This document shows, one piece after another, positions 44,725-53,582 of a stretch of DNA of 64,000 bases. The DNA is taken from assembly GCF_003860465.1 (NCBI RefSeq), contig NZ_CP034184.1:310001-374000 (forward strand). Direction: 5' to 3'. The notes below the pieces were generated by a model. That model ran no database searches and was not told where the DNA came from. It was given only the letters and a program-made list of their open reading frames with translations. Each line of letters begins with the position of its first letter. Positions within the stretch are counted from its first letter, which is position 1. This DNA is from Deinococcus psychrotolerans. Its GTDB lineage: Bacteria; Deinococcota; Deinococci; Deinococcales; Deinococcaceae. Both the position numbers and the translations under genes were made by a program.

Positions 44725-45260
44725 TTCTCGGCCAATAGCGTCTTGAGCGTCGCCTCTAAACCTGGGATCGCGCCGGGAAAACGGCTGGAAATTTCGCCGT
44801 TGTGAATCGCCCGCACCGTCCCCTTGCGGTCAATAAAATAAAAGGCGGGCCAGTACTGGTTCTTCCAGGCCTGCCAGTTACTCAGAGCATTGTCTTGGAG
44901 AACCGGCCACACCACCTTGTCTTGAAGCAACGCCGCCCTGACATTTTCGAGCGGCTTGTCGGACTCGAATTCGGGAGTGTGAACACCGATGATTTCCAGT
45001 CCCTGATCGTGGTATTTGCTGTACCAGTTGCTGAGTGTGGGGAGGCTGTTGTGGCAATTGATGCACGAATACACCCAGAAATTGACCAGCACGACTTTGC
45101 CGCGCAGGCTCTCCAAGCTGTAGCCCTCAGGCGTGGGAGTGTTGAGCCAGGGACCACCTTGAAGTTTGGGGGGCGTTTGCCCGGTCTTTAAGGCGCTGCC
45201 AAAACTGCCCAGCAGCAGCGCCCCGAGCAGTGGGGCCATGAGAAACTGACGAATCGGCAT
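44721..45260 (-). CDS. TlpA/DipZ-like exported thiol-disulfide oxidoreductase
   Basis: This 179-residue protein has a signal peptide (FLMAPLLGALLLGSFGSA), then a TlpA-type domain with LRGKVVLVNFWVYSCINCHN as the CINC redox site and PAFYFIDRKGTVRAIHNGEI as the cis-Pro region. The CxNC form with WVYSCINC is typical of DipZ-like thioredoxins. It overlaps the next gene by ATGA. It is probably the first gene of the redox operon, reading toward ccdA. Confidence 0.88.
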   Translation of the reverse strand: MPIRQFLMAPLLGALLLGSFGSALKTGQTPPKLQGGPWLNTPTPEGYSLESLRGKVVLVNFWVYSCINCHNSLPTLSNWYSKYHDQGLEIIGVHTPEFESDKPLENVRAALLQDKVVWPVLQDNALSNWQAWKNQYWPAFYFIDRKGTVRAIHNGEISSRFPGAIPGLEATLKTLLAEK

Positions 45261-45358
45261 GGAAGTCCTCCTGGTAAGAGGTACGCAGGCGGACGGTTAA
45301 GAGTTCAAAGAGCCAGGCAGCCGGAAGTCGAGGCCCTCCAACAGGACTGATTTTGAAA

Positions 45359-45730
45359 TTAGCCTGCTTGACCCAGAGCCTGACGCAGCGATCCGATCAT
45401 CTCCAGCATCTTGGGGCTTTGCCAGACGTTACGTCCCACCACGACGCCGCGTGCTCCCATAGCGGTGCCCACCCAGATGCGCTCAAACAGTGTGGCAGAA
45501 CCGGCCTGTTTCACACCGCCCAGAAACACAGTGGGACGGCAGAAATCTTAAAGATGTCCGCGACCATCTCTGACACTGCCCGCGCTCCATGAATGGTCAC
45601 TTCGTCATGCTCGGGTTCAAGCAGTGCCGCGCCCAGCTATAGTGTTTCGAGCATCAGCGGCATGGCCACGACCTGAGCCTGTTCAGCGACCTCGGCGATG
45701 AGGCGCAGCATAGGCGCTGACTGCCCGGCT
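45359..45730 (-). pseudogene. Class I aldolase of the LsrF/FbaB-DeoC type, decayed
   Basis: The minus strand reads APMLRLIAEVAEQAQVVAMP, an in-frame TAG, then EPEHDEVTIHGARAVSEMVA, a lost base or short deletion, and KQAGSATLFERIWVGTAMGA, RGVVVGRNVWQSPKMLEMIG to TAA at 45359. GARGVVVGRNVWQ is the phosphate-binding end of FbaB/LsrF-type aldolases. The N-terminal half with the Schiff-base Lys is gone. The gene probably belonged to the polyol pathway next to it. The dispersed 23-bp repeat lies 28 bp upstream. Confidence 0.78.
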
Positions 45731-45758
45731 CAAGCCACACCTGACATGCCGTACGGAA

Positions 45759-45781
45759 TCAAGAACCGCAAAACTGGGTCA
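45759..45781 (-). repeat. Copy C of the dispersed 23-bp repeat
   Basis: On the minus strand it reads TGACCCAGTTTT and then GCGGTTCTTGA. It lies just before the truncation point of the aldolase relic and 52 bp from the kinase gene. See copies at 12507 and 54729. Confidence 0.6.
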
Positions 45782-45832
45782 CCTTCAGTTTCTCTCAAGC
45801 CATACTGAAGGGCGCAGTCTCAAGCCTTGAGG

Positions 45833-47347
45833 TCAACCGAGTTGGTGCACCACGTCCTTTGTCTGGGTATACAGCCGCTTGAACAGTTCAAAATTACGCT
45901 CATAAACCACCTGATTTGAAGTGTTCGGCTCGATGATGAGGCCCGGCTTGACCCAGATCTGCAAGTCCTCGCGTTTCAATTTGCCTGCTGCCAGACCGGC
46001 TAAAAAGGCATTGCCGTAACTGGCCCCGATAGTCAGCGCGGGCACTTCTTGCACCGCGCCGCAGATGTCAGTAACAATCTGAAGCCAGGTTGCGGTCTTG
46101 GCTCCGCCGCCAACGGCCACGATTCGCTTTACCTGTGTCCCCAGATTGCGGAAGGTTTCGATGTTGTGCCGGATCCCATAGCCGACGCCCTCGAGCGTGG
46201 CGCGAAAGAGGTCATCGCGGGTGGTAGAGAGACTGAGGCCCGCCATCACCCCCCGCGCCTGCGGATCGTTGATGGGCGTACGCTCACCACTGAAGTAGGG
46301 CAGCAGCAGCACTCCATTCGCACCGGGCGGTACATTGTCAGCCGCTGCGAAGAGCTGATTGTAAGCGTCCTCTTCAGATAAGTCCCGGGCCAGTTCATCG
46401 GCAAACCAGCGAGTCAAGCTGCCACTGGTCGCCATGCCTGCGGCCAAGTTGAACTGTCCAGCGTAAGCCCCGTTCACTGTCCAGACACGGGGATCAGGTC
46501 TTGGGGCGGCTTCCACCAAAATGAAAAAAGTGGTTGAGCCGTACATGATCATCAGATCGCCCGGGTTCACGACTCCAACACTCAGCGCTTCGCTGAGCGC
46601 GTCCACTGCACCAACTGCGATAGGCGTGCCTTCGCGTAAGCCCGTTTCTGCCGCTGCCTGAAGGCTCACGAATCCGGCCAACTCATCACTCCAACCCAGA
46701 CGGGGCAGTACGCTCAGCTCCTTATCGCCAAGAACCGCGCCTGCGAAGCGCCCAGACCAGGTCAGCGTTTGGGGATCATACAGCGGCATGAAGTGGCTGG
46801 CTTCGTGATGATTGATCACCCACTGGCCGCTCAGGCGGTAACAGAGATAGCTGCTAGCGGTAGTCAGCGTGTGCGCCTTAGCCCAAACCTCAGGCTCATT
46901 TTCGCGCAGCCAACGAATCTTCGGGCCAATTGCCTGACTCGTGAACGCCATTCGGCTGTGTGTGAAGACAGTAGACTCACCGAGTTCATCATTGAGTGCT
47001 GCCATCTGGGCTTGAGCACGGGTATCAACGCCGTAAAGAATTCCGGGGCGTAGCGGGGCACCGTGCTCATCGAGCGCCAGCAGACAAGGTCCGATAGCGC
47101 TCAGCGCCACTCCAGCGATGCGGGCAGCATCTTCGCCCTCAATCAAAGCTTGGATGAGCTGCACAACATCACGCCACCATATACCGTCTGCGTCTTGCTC
47201 TACAAATCCAGGGCGGGGAAATGAGACCCCATGCGGAATCACCTTTGAGCGTAAGACCGTGCCAGCCAGGTCTGTGAGGACGCCTTTACTGCTGTAAGTG
47301 CCAACATCGATGCCCAGCAGCAGATCCGCCGACTCGCTTGACTTCAT
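45833..47347 (-). CDS. FGGY-family carbohydrate kinase
   Basis: This 504-residue protein has the N-terminal phosphate loop GIDVGTYSSKGVLTD, sugar-binding WRDVVQLIQAL and GVDTRAQAQMAAL, an ADP-binding Thr/Gly region MYGSTTFFILVE, and the C-terminal VAVGGGAKTATWLQIVTDIC. This is a complete ribulokinase/xylulokinase-type kinase. In this cluster it most likely phosphorylates the ketopentose made by the two dehydrogenases. D-ribulokinase or xylulokinase cannot be separated by eye. Confidence 0.88.
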   Translation of the reverse strand: MKSSESADLLLGIDVGTYSSKGVLTDLAGTVLRSKVIPHGVSFPRPGFVEQDADGIWWRDVVQLIQALIEGEDAARIAGVALSAIGPCLLALDEHGAPLRPGILYGVDTRAQAQMAALNDELGESTVFTHSRMAFTSQAIGPKIRWLRENEPEVWAKAHTLTTASSYLCYRLSGQWVINHHEASHFMPLYDPQTLTWSGRFAGAVLGDKELSVLPRLGWSDELAGFVSLQAAAETGLREGTPIAVGAVDALSEALSVGVVNPGDLMIMYGSTTFFILVEAAPRPDPRVWTVNGAYAGQFNLAAGMATSGSLTRWFADELARDLSEEDAYNQLFAAADNVPPGANGVLLLPYFSGERTPINDPQARGVMAGLSLSTTRDDLFRATLEGVGYGIRHNIETFRNLGTQVKRIVAVGGGAKTATWLQIVTDICGAVQEVPALTIGASYGNAFLAGLAAGKLKREDLQIWVKPGLIIEPNTSNQVVYERNFELFKRLYTQTKDVVHQLG

Positions 47348-47570
47348 AAGTTGCTCTTATGAAGCTGAATTTTGTATGGTTTCAACATAGTCACTGTACT
47401 ACTCCTACAAGGTGGAGGCGTTCCAGCGGCATGTCGGCAATGCAGCCGTTTCAGATCAAGGACTTGTCTACCGAATTGCAATACTTCACCTGCTGGGCGA
47501 GATGAACTTAAGCGGGAATCTCTGGCTGCCAAGGATACCCGGGCGACTGTCACCACGTTTTGTGACCCAC

Positions 47571-48650
47571 TCATGGTTGCAGCACGACTTTAATCACTTC
47601 ATCCTTATAATCAGCTAGCATTTCAAAGGCGTCCCTGACCTGCGAGAGCGGCAGGGTATGGGTCACGATGGCGTTCACGTCAATCCGCCCACTCTGGACA
47701 TATTCAATAGCCCGTGGATAGATGTCGCCCATCCGCCGCGAGAGTTTAATGGTCAGTCCTTTGCGCCGCACCTGTGAACCCGTCAAGGTAAACTCGTCGC
47801 CATCAGGAATGCCCACCAGCACCACCTTACCGCCGATCCGGGCCGCCTCGGTGGCGTGGCGCGGCCCCAGGGGACTGGTGGTGGCCTCGATCACCACGTC
47901 AGCTCCGCGTGTGGGCGTGTCCTTGACTGAGGCGAGGTAACTGGGCACGTCGGCAAACACCGAAGTCGCGCCGAGTTCGAGGGCCTTATCACGGCGGTAG
48001 TCCAGCGGGTCGATCACGGCAATGGTCAGTGCGCCGCTGATGCGGGCCAGCATCTGAATATACAGACCGATGGTTCCGGCTCCGAGAATGGCCAGGTGGC
48101 TGCCGGGACGCAGCTTGGCCAGGTCGAGCGCGTGCATGGCCACGCCCAGCGGTTCGAGCAAAGCTGCCTGAGCCGCCGTGAAGGTTGACGGCACCGGGTA
48201 TACCGTGCCGAACGGCACGGCGATGTACTGCGCCATCGCCCCCGGATAGGGCGGACCGCCGACAAAAATCATGTTGGGGCACAGATGGTGGTTGCCCTCG
48301 TGACACCAGAAGCAGTGACCGCACGGCTGGGCCGGATCGACGGCAACCAGTGTCCCGTCAGCCAAACCATACGGCTCCCCAGTGCCTTCGGCCACCACGC
48401 CCGCGAATTCGTGACCAGGGGTGAACGCCTCACTCACCACCGCCGAGCCGATTTTGCCTTCATGCCAGTAGTGCAAGTCCGAGCCGCAAACGCTGTTGGC
48501 CTGTACCCGGATAAGCACCTCGCCGGGCTGGGCTACGGGCCTAGCGATCTGCCCGAACTCGATGTGATGAGCGCCGCGCATGATCGCAGCGGGCATCATG
48601 CATGAAACAGAAGCGGCGGGTTGTTGCGGATCAGTGATCGTCACTGGCAT
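47571..48650 (-). CDS. Zinc-dependent alcohol (polyol) dehydrogenase
   Basis: This 359-residue protein belongs to the medium-chain dehydrogenase family. Catalytic zinc ligands are in NSVCGSDLHYWHEGKIG and TPGHEFAGVV. The structural zinc lobe is complete: PCGHCFWCHEGNHHLC. The Rossmann loop is AILGAGTIGLYIQ. The Asp after VIDPLDYRRD favours NAD. It resembles sorbitol, xylitol and L-idonate dehydrogenases, so a polyol is the expected substrate. It is the first gene after a 480-bp gap and may have its own promoter. Confidence 0.88.
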   Translation of the reverse strand: MPVTITDPQQPAASVSCMMPAAIMRGAHHIEFGQIARPVAQPGEVLIRVQANSVCGSDLHYWHEGKIGSAVVSEAFTPGHEFAGVVAEGTGEPYGLADGTLVAVDPAQPCGHCFWCHEGNHHLCPNMIFVGGPPYPGAMAQYIAVPFGTVYPVPSTFTAAQAALLEPLGVAMHALDLAKLRPGSHLAILGAGTIGLYIQMLARISGALTIAVIDPLDYRRDKALELGATSVFADVPSYLASVKDTPTRGADVVIEATTSPLGPRHATEAARIGGKVVLVGIPDGDEFTLTGSQVRRKGLTIKLSRRMGDIYPRAIEYVQSGRIDVNAIVTHTLPLSQVRDAFEMLADYKDEVIKVVLQP

Positions 48651-49129
48651 TCCCCTTTAAGGACGGCACCTAACTTGAAAAGAGACAGGAGAGTATTGAG
48701 CTGGCATTGAAAGAGAAAAGGTATCTATTGAAACGGTTCTGTCAGGTTAACTGAGCGTCATATGGAGCGTGAGTCCAGATACTCCTGAGTTCGAGGCCTA
48801 GTGCAAGCAACCCGTTCTCAGACATCTCAAATATTACGTTTTAAACAATATCACCTACCGGATATTCGTTATTAGGATTACAAAAGTAGAGTGGTATGAG
48901 TCACTAAGTACAACCAGACTGCCGTTTCGGAATTCCGCGTCTTGGGCATCGTCGGGAATGGACGCGCCTGGGCACGCCACTCCTCCAAAGCGGCTTCTTG
49001 AGCAGAACAGACTCACATCATGGGCCTGCCCGCACCTATCGGGCCTGCCCGCTCCGCTCGGTTTACCTAAAGATAAACGTTGTTGTACCTAAACACTTAA
49101 CTTGACAGAACCGCCAGAACCCCCACAGG
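48651..49129. other. 480-bp non-coding gap inside the polyol cluster
   Basis: The gap separates the SDR gene from the dehydrogenase-kinase pair, all on the minus strand. It contains a direct repeat GGGCCTGCCCGC (near 49022 and 49040) and a pair of TACCTAAA sites near 49065 and 49086, possible regulator sites. A promoter for the zinc dehydrogenase should be at the left. No gene frame is convincing. Confidence 0.45.
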
Positions 49130-49858
49130 TTATAAATCAAGACTCTGGGGAACGATGACAAGGTCACGGACCGTGATATTGCGTGGCCGTGTCAGCATGA
49201 ACATGACGGCCTCAGCGACTTCCTTGGCTTCCATCAGGCTACCGTCCGCCAGAGCTTCATCGCGTTTGGACTGAGGCCAGTCATTGATGAGCGCCGTTAC
49301 GACCGGCCCCGGCAAAACGGCACCGACGCGCAGACCATGCTTGGCGACCTGTCTGCGTACAGTATGGACAAAAGCCTGCACGGCATATTTGGACGCCGTG
49401 TAAATTGGCTCCACCACGACCGGTACCACGCCAGCGACTGAACTCGTCACGATGATATCGCCACTCTTTCGTTCGATCATATGAGGCAGCACAGCTTGAA
49501 TAGTACGGAAAGTGGCGTTGACGTTCAGGTTGAGCATCCGGTCCCAAGCGTCGGGATCACCGGTAGCGACCTCACCTCCAACGTAGGAACCGGCGTTGGC
49601 GTGAAAGATGTCGAGTTGGCCCGCCGCCTCTAGAATCTGCGGCAACATGGTTGCGACACTTGCCTTGTCGAGCAGATCGATGACAAGCGGGATGGCGTTA
49701 GAGCCGATCTCGGCACACTGCTCAGTAAGCGCTTCTTCCGCTCTGTCTATCAAGACGACCTTAGCACCCGCAGCGACCATGTGTCTGGCGCATTCGAGTC
49801 CGATCCCAGAGGCGGCACCCGTCACTGCCGCCACCTTGCCCGCAAGTCTTTGTTCCAT
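49130..49858 (-). CDS. SDR polyol dehydrogenase, ribitol 2-dehydrogenase-like
   Basis: This 242-residue protein has cofactor loop [16 protein letters not shown], structural [12 protein letters not shown], active-site Ser in [14 protein letters not shown], and [11 protein letters not shown] (Tyr and Lys). From memory it follows rhizobial ribitol dehydrogenases closely ([48 protein letters not shown]). It probably oxidises ribitol or a related polyol to a ketopentose. It is followed by the transporter genes in the same direction. Confidence 0.85.
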   Translation of the reverse strand: MEQRLAGKVAAVTGAASGIGLECARHMVAAGAKVVLIDRAEEALTEQCAEIGSNAIPLVIDLLDKASVATMLPQILEAAGQLDIFHANAGSYVGGEVATGDPDAWDRMLNLNVNATFRTIQAVLPHMIERKSGDIIVTSSVAGVVPVVVEPIYTASKYAVQAFVHTVRRQVAKHGLRVGAVLPGPVVTALINDWPQSKRDEALADGSLMEAKEVAEAVMFMLTRPRNITVRDLVIVPQSLDL

Positions 49859-49884
49859 TTATAACCATCTCCCAGAAGTGCAGG

Positions 49885-51141
49885 TCAAGCGCGGCCACTG
49901 GACATACGCGAGCGCCGTGACAAGGAATCGACAATGACGGCAACCGCCAAAACCGCGCCGGTGATCATGTACCGAATCGACGATGACAGGTCGAGCAGCG
50001 TCAGGCCGCTGGAGATCGCTTGGATGACGATGATCCCGAGCAGGGCCGAATAAGCGCTGCCGCGCCCACCGAACAGACTGGTGCCGCCAATCACCGCCGC
50101 AGCAATGGCATTGAGGTTGACGTCGCCGGTTCCGGCCTGTTGGCTCGCCGAAGCCAGCCGCGACGCCGCCAGTATGCCGCCAAGGGCCGCCAGCGTCGAA
50201 CAGATCATGAAAGCGCTCATGTAAATGCGGCGCACATTGATGCCCGAACGCCTCGCCGCTTCGGGATTGCCGCCAACAGCGGTCAGCGAACGCCCCCACT
50301 GCGTCTGCTTCAAAGCGTAATTCATCGCGACAACCAGGCCGACAAACAACGCAAATATCCACGGCACACCGCGCGTCTTGTTGAGATAAAAGACGACGAA
50401 TTCCAAGCCGATGAAAATTGCCAACGCTTTAGTCGCGGTGGCGACCACTGGTTGCGTCGACAGACCAGACACTTTACGGCGCTGCTCCGTTCGGTAGTCT
50501 GCCGCGAAGACACCCACTGCAGCTAAAGCGACGAGCGCGTAAGCCAACCAGTTCGGCACCGTCAGGAGCTGCCCGAATGAAACCAGCGGCGAGCCGAAAG
50601 GCAAGTTAATCGAACCCGTCGAGCGCAGGATATAAAGTTGCAGCCCGAGAAAGGCAAGCAGCCCTGAAAGAGTCGACACGAAACTCGGCATACCGAGCCA
50701 ATTGAAAAGGAAAGCGTAGGCTGCGCCGATAAGCGCACCAATGACGAGCGCGGCGACAATAGCCAACAGCACGGGCCAGCCCTGATTCACCCACAAGGTG
50801 CCAACGAGCGCTGAGGCGAAGCCGCTGACCGAGCCGACCGACAGATCGATCTGCGCCACCATCAGCACACAGACGATACCGAGCGAAATCACGCCGATTG
50901 TCGAGGAATCGAACAACAGATTGGCGAGGTTACTGCTCGACAAGAAAACCGGGTTGAGGATTTGGAAGACGGTGCAGATGATGATGAGGCCCACAATCAC
51001 AGGCAGGAAGCCGAGATCGCCCGATTTGACCCGGGTGATGAAGGCTTCGATTGCGCCGCCGATGCCGGTCGCGTGCTTGACACGGACGTCGGCGCGGTCG
51101 AGCAGTGGAGTGTCGGAAGAACCGTCTTGCGGCTGACTCAT
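49885..51141 (-). CDS. Sugar ABC transporter permease (RbsC/XylH type)
   Basis: This 418-residue protein has about ten hydrophobic segments, e.g. LPVIVGLIIICTVFQILNPV and AQIDLSVGSVSGFASALVGT. The conserved coupling loop TQWGRSLTAVGGNPEAARRS marks the RbsC/XylH family. The sequence VIGGTSLFGGRGSAYSALLG is also diagnostic. It forms the membrane channel for import. Its ATG overlaps the TGA of the ATPase gene. Confidence 0.93.
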   Translation of the reverse strand: MSQPQDGSSDTPLLDRADVRVKHATGIGGAIEAFITRVKSGDLGFLPVIVGLIIICTVFQILNPVFLSSSNLANLLFDSSTIGVISLGIVCVLMVAQIDLSVGSVSGFASALVGTLWVNQGWPVLLAIVAALVIGALIGAAYAFLFNWLGMPSFVSTLSGLLAFLGLQLYILRSTGSINLPFGSPLVSFGQLLTVPNWLAYALVALAAVGVFAADYRTEQRRKVSGLSTQPVVATATKALAIFIGLEFVVFYLNKTRGVPWIFALFVGLVVAMNYALKQTQWGRSLTAVGGNPEAARRSGINVRRIYMSAFMICSTLAALGGILAASRLASASQQAGTGDVNLNAIAAAVIGGTSLFGGRGSAYSALLGIIVIQAISSGLTLLDLSSSIRYMITGAVLAVAVIVDSLSRRSRMSSGRA

Positions 51142-51956
51142 GACCTTGCCTCATTTGAATGTTCGAGCTGGGCACGACGCCCGGCACGCCGAGTGACGGA
51201 GTTTTCAGATGCGCCGGTGATGGCGCTGACCAGTTCTTCGTTCGAAGCGTCGGGCGTGAGGATGCCGTTGTTGCGCCCGAGCCGGAGCACCACGATTCGG
51301 TCGGCGACGGCACGAACATCTTCCATGTTGTGGCTAATCATCAGCACGCCGAGGCCACGCGCACGCACCCGCTCGATGAGGTCGAGCACCTCCGCCGTCT
51401 GCGCGACGCCGAGGGCCGCCGTCGGCTCATCAAGCATGATCAGTTTTGGCTTGAGCAGCAGCGATCTGGCGATGGCGACGGTCTGGCGCTGGCCGCCTGA
51501 AAGTGAGGCGATCGGTTCCCGCACGCTTGGAATGCGGGCCGAGAGTTCGTTGAGGAGCGTCCAAGCGCGAATTTCCATCCCCACTTCGTCGAGATGCCAA
51601 GGTCCTTGCTCGCGCCCCAGGAAGATGTTGGCGACGACATCGAGATTTTCGCACAGGGCCAAGTCTTGGAAGACCGTCGCAATGCCAAGATTGAGGGCCG
51701 TCGACGGATCGACGAGCTTTACTGGTTTACCAGCAAAAAAAATCTCTCCTGCGCTCGGCTGATGGACGCCAGCAAGAACCTTGACCAGTGTCGACTTGCC
51801 AGCACCGTTGTCACCGACAAGCGCAACAACTTCACCGGCATGAACGTCAAATTCGATATCGCTGAGCGCCGAGACGGCACCGAAATGCTTGGAGATGCCG
51901 CGCAGGCTGAGCACCGGCTCTCCGCGAGGGACTGCATTTTCTGGAAAATCACTCAT
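51138..51956 (-). CDS. Sugar ABC transporter ATPase, single domain
   Basis: This protein has 272 residues, starting MSDFPENAVPRGEP at 51956 with GGAAGG upstream. Walker A GDNGAGKSTLVKVLAG, Q loop TVFQDLALCENLDV, signature SLSGGQRQTVAIAR and Walker B KLIMLDEPTAAL, H loop ISHNMEDV are all present. Ribose-type importers usually have a fused double ATPase, but this is one domain as in FrcA-like proteins of Rhizobiales. It powers the permease. Confidence 0.93.
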   Translation of the reverse strand: MSDFPENAVPRGEPVLSLRGISKHFGAVSALSDIEFDVHAGEVVALVGDNGAGKSTLVKVLAGVHQPSAGEIFFAGKPVKLVDPSTALNLGIATVFQDLALCENLDVVANIFLGREQGPWHLDEVGMEIRAWTLLNELSARIPSVREPIASLSGGQRQTVAIARSLLLKPKLIMLDEPTAALGVAQTAEVLDLIERVRARGLGVLMISHNMEDVRAVADRIVVLRLGRNNGILTPDASNEELVSAITGASENSVTRRAGRRAQLEHSNEARS

Positions 51957-51996
51957 TTCATCTGGCCTTCCCCTTGCTGATTGGAAGAGGTTTGCA

Positions 51997-52033
51997 GCAA
52001 GGGTCGTCCACCTGTCAGGCGGACGACCCTTGC
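51997..52033 (-). promoter_or_regulatory. Intercistronic hairpin between binding-protein and ATPase genes
   Basis: GCAAGGGTCGTCC (51997-52009) and GGACGACCCTTGC (52021-52033) form a perfect 13-bp stem around an 11-base loop that itself contains CCTG/CAGG. Such structures after binding-protein genes keep that mRNA part abundant by blocking 3' decay or by partial termination. It lies eight bases beyond the stop of the binding-protein gene. Confidence 0.75.
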
Positions 52034-52040
52034 GCAACGT

Positions 52041-53102
52041 TTACGGGTTGATGCCAAGCTTCTTGCAAGCGTCTTCGTAACCCTTGCAAAGCACGGCGGT
52101 AGCGATAATCGGCTGACCGTTGAGTTTCTTATCAATGACCTCAGCCTTGAGATTCTCGGCGGTGATCAATGTCGGTACGAAAAGTTTAGAAGGTGTATTG
52201 AAGAGCGTCTTATCGGCCTTCGGCTTCTCACCTTTGAGGAGCGCTACGGCCACGTCTGCGGCAGCGCCTGCCACGATCTCACTTGGTTTTAAGATCGTAT
52301 TGTACTGAAGGCCCGCGACGATGTACTGCAACCCCGCAATCGTCGCGTCGTTGCCGGTGACCGGCGGAACCGGATTGACGCCCGCCGCGCTGAACGCCGC
52401 GACCGCGCCGCCTGCCGTGCCGTCATTGGCGGCGACGACGCCAACAATCTTCTTGCCAAAGCGCGTGATCTGGCCGCTTGCCCACTGCTGAGCCTTACTC
52501 GGTGCCCACTCTGGGGTGTCGTATTCGGCAAGGGGCTTGTAGCCTCCGGACGCGAGGCCCGCATGAACGCCCTTCTTGATCAGGCCAGCGGCAGCGTCCG
52601 TTGGCGAACCGTTGATTTCTAAAACGCCACTCCCGCTCGGCATATTCATCTTCTTGAGGTGGTCGACGAGGGACGTTGCGATCAGCCTGCCAATCGCTTC
52701 ATTGTCAAAGGAGACGTAGTAATCGGCTTTCGCGTTCGGAATGGGACGGTCATACGCGATCACTTTGACGCCTTGCCCTTGGGCCCGCTTGACCAGAGAA
52801 GCTGCCGCCGCTGTATCGACCGCGTCCAAGACGATTGCCTTTGCGCCCTGAGAGATCGCGGAATTGAACTGCTGCTGCTGTTTGGTGGCGTCTCCATCGG
52901 CGTTCAAATAGATTACCTTGCAGGTCGGACACAGCTTTTTCATTTGAGCGAGAAAGCCCGGATAGTCGTGCTGCTCATAGCGCGTGGAAGCCTGATCTGG
53001 CATGAGGAACGCGACAGTCGTATTGCTCAAGGTTTGAGCGTTGGCCTGTGCGCCAAGAAAGGCACTCAGCAAAGCGGCAGAAAGAGCAAAGGGACGTTTC
53101 AT
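52041..53102 (-). CDS. Periplasmic sugar-binding protein of the ABC importer
   Basis: This 353-residue protein starts at 53102 after GGAGG, with a signal peptide FALSAALLSAFLGAQANA. It has the periplasmic-binding-protein fold seen in XylF/RbsB: TTVAFLMPDQASTRYEQHDY, IVLDAVDTAAAASLVKRAQG, VIAYDRPIPNAKADYYVSFD and NDGTAGGAVAAFSAAGV. The YDRPI motif and DATIAGLQYIVAG point to an aldose or polyol ligand. It is the first gene of the minus-strand operon; a hairpin follows it. Confidence 0.92.
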   Translation of the reverse strand: MKRPFALSAALLSAFLGAQANAQTLSNTTVAFLMPDQASTRYEQHDYPGFLAQMKKLCPTCKVIYLNADGDATKQQQQFNSAISQGAKAIVLDAVDTAAAASLVKRAQGQGVKVIAYDRPIPNAKADYYVSFDNEAIGRLIATSLVDHLKKMNMPSGSGVLEINGSPTDAAAGLIKKGVHAGLASGGYKPLAEYDTPEWAPSKAQQWASGQITRFGKKIVGVVAANDGTAGGAVAAFSAAGVNPVPPVTGNDATIAGLQYIVAGLQYNTILKPSEIVAGAAADVAVALLKGEKPKADKTLFNTPSKLFVPTLITAENLKAEVIDKKLNGQPIIATAVLCKGYEDACKKLGINP

Positions 53103-53582
53103 AGGATTCCTCCAGAACAAAAACGGTGTGCGGGGAGCAGTTTCCAAAGCATGCAAGAGAGCCAGAGCCGTCTGAAACGGCACAGGTGATTCTCGCAGAA
53201 GTCTTGAGCATTTGAGCTTTGGCTGAGCAATAGTTAATCATGGTCGAATTGCCCTGTCAACCCGGTCGCCCTTATCAGGCGTTTTGTCTGCGCGAGGCTT
53301 TGCCAAATCTCCGAATATAAAAGGCAAAAGTGCCGAGCGGCCGCACTTTCAGGGGAATAATCATCAAGCGGCTAGGCCTCACCTCTTGACTTCCGAAGAG
53401 TGGTGAGTCATTAATAAAGCAGGTTCTTTGATCTTTTGCTCACGACCTGAGAAAATACTTGGAACAAATGCTCAAATTTGCCCGTTTGAGGCTCCGGCAT
53501 GCCTGACCTCATTCGCGTTGTCTAGTTCATTTGGCCCTGAAAACTCTCTCCGAATTTCATTCCCTCTTTACCCAGGAGTCCC
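53103..53582. other. Divergent regulatory region of the polyol operon
   Basis: This 480-bp region lies between the binding-protein gene (minus) and the SorC regulator (plus). It contains the minus-strand promoter described separately. The part 53310-53560 is AT-rich and should hold the SorC promoter and operators. I could not define a palindromic SorC site by eye. Confidence 0.5.
53231..53260 (-). promoter_or_regulatory. Putative promoter of the ABC importer operon
   Basis: On the minus strand TTGACA (53255-53260) is followed after 18 bp by TAACTA (53231-53236). The -35 is a perfect sigma-70 box; the -10 is moderate. It lies about 130 bp upstream of the binding-protein start, and no better pair is visible nearby. 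Confidence 0.55.
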
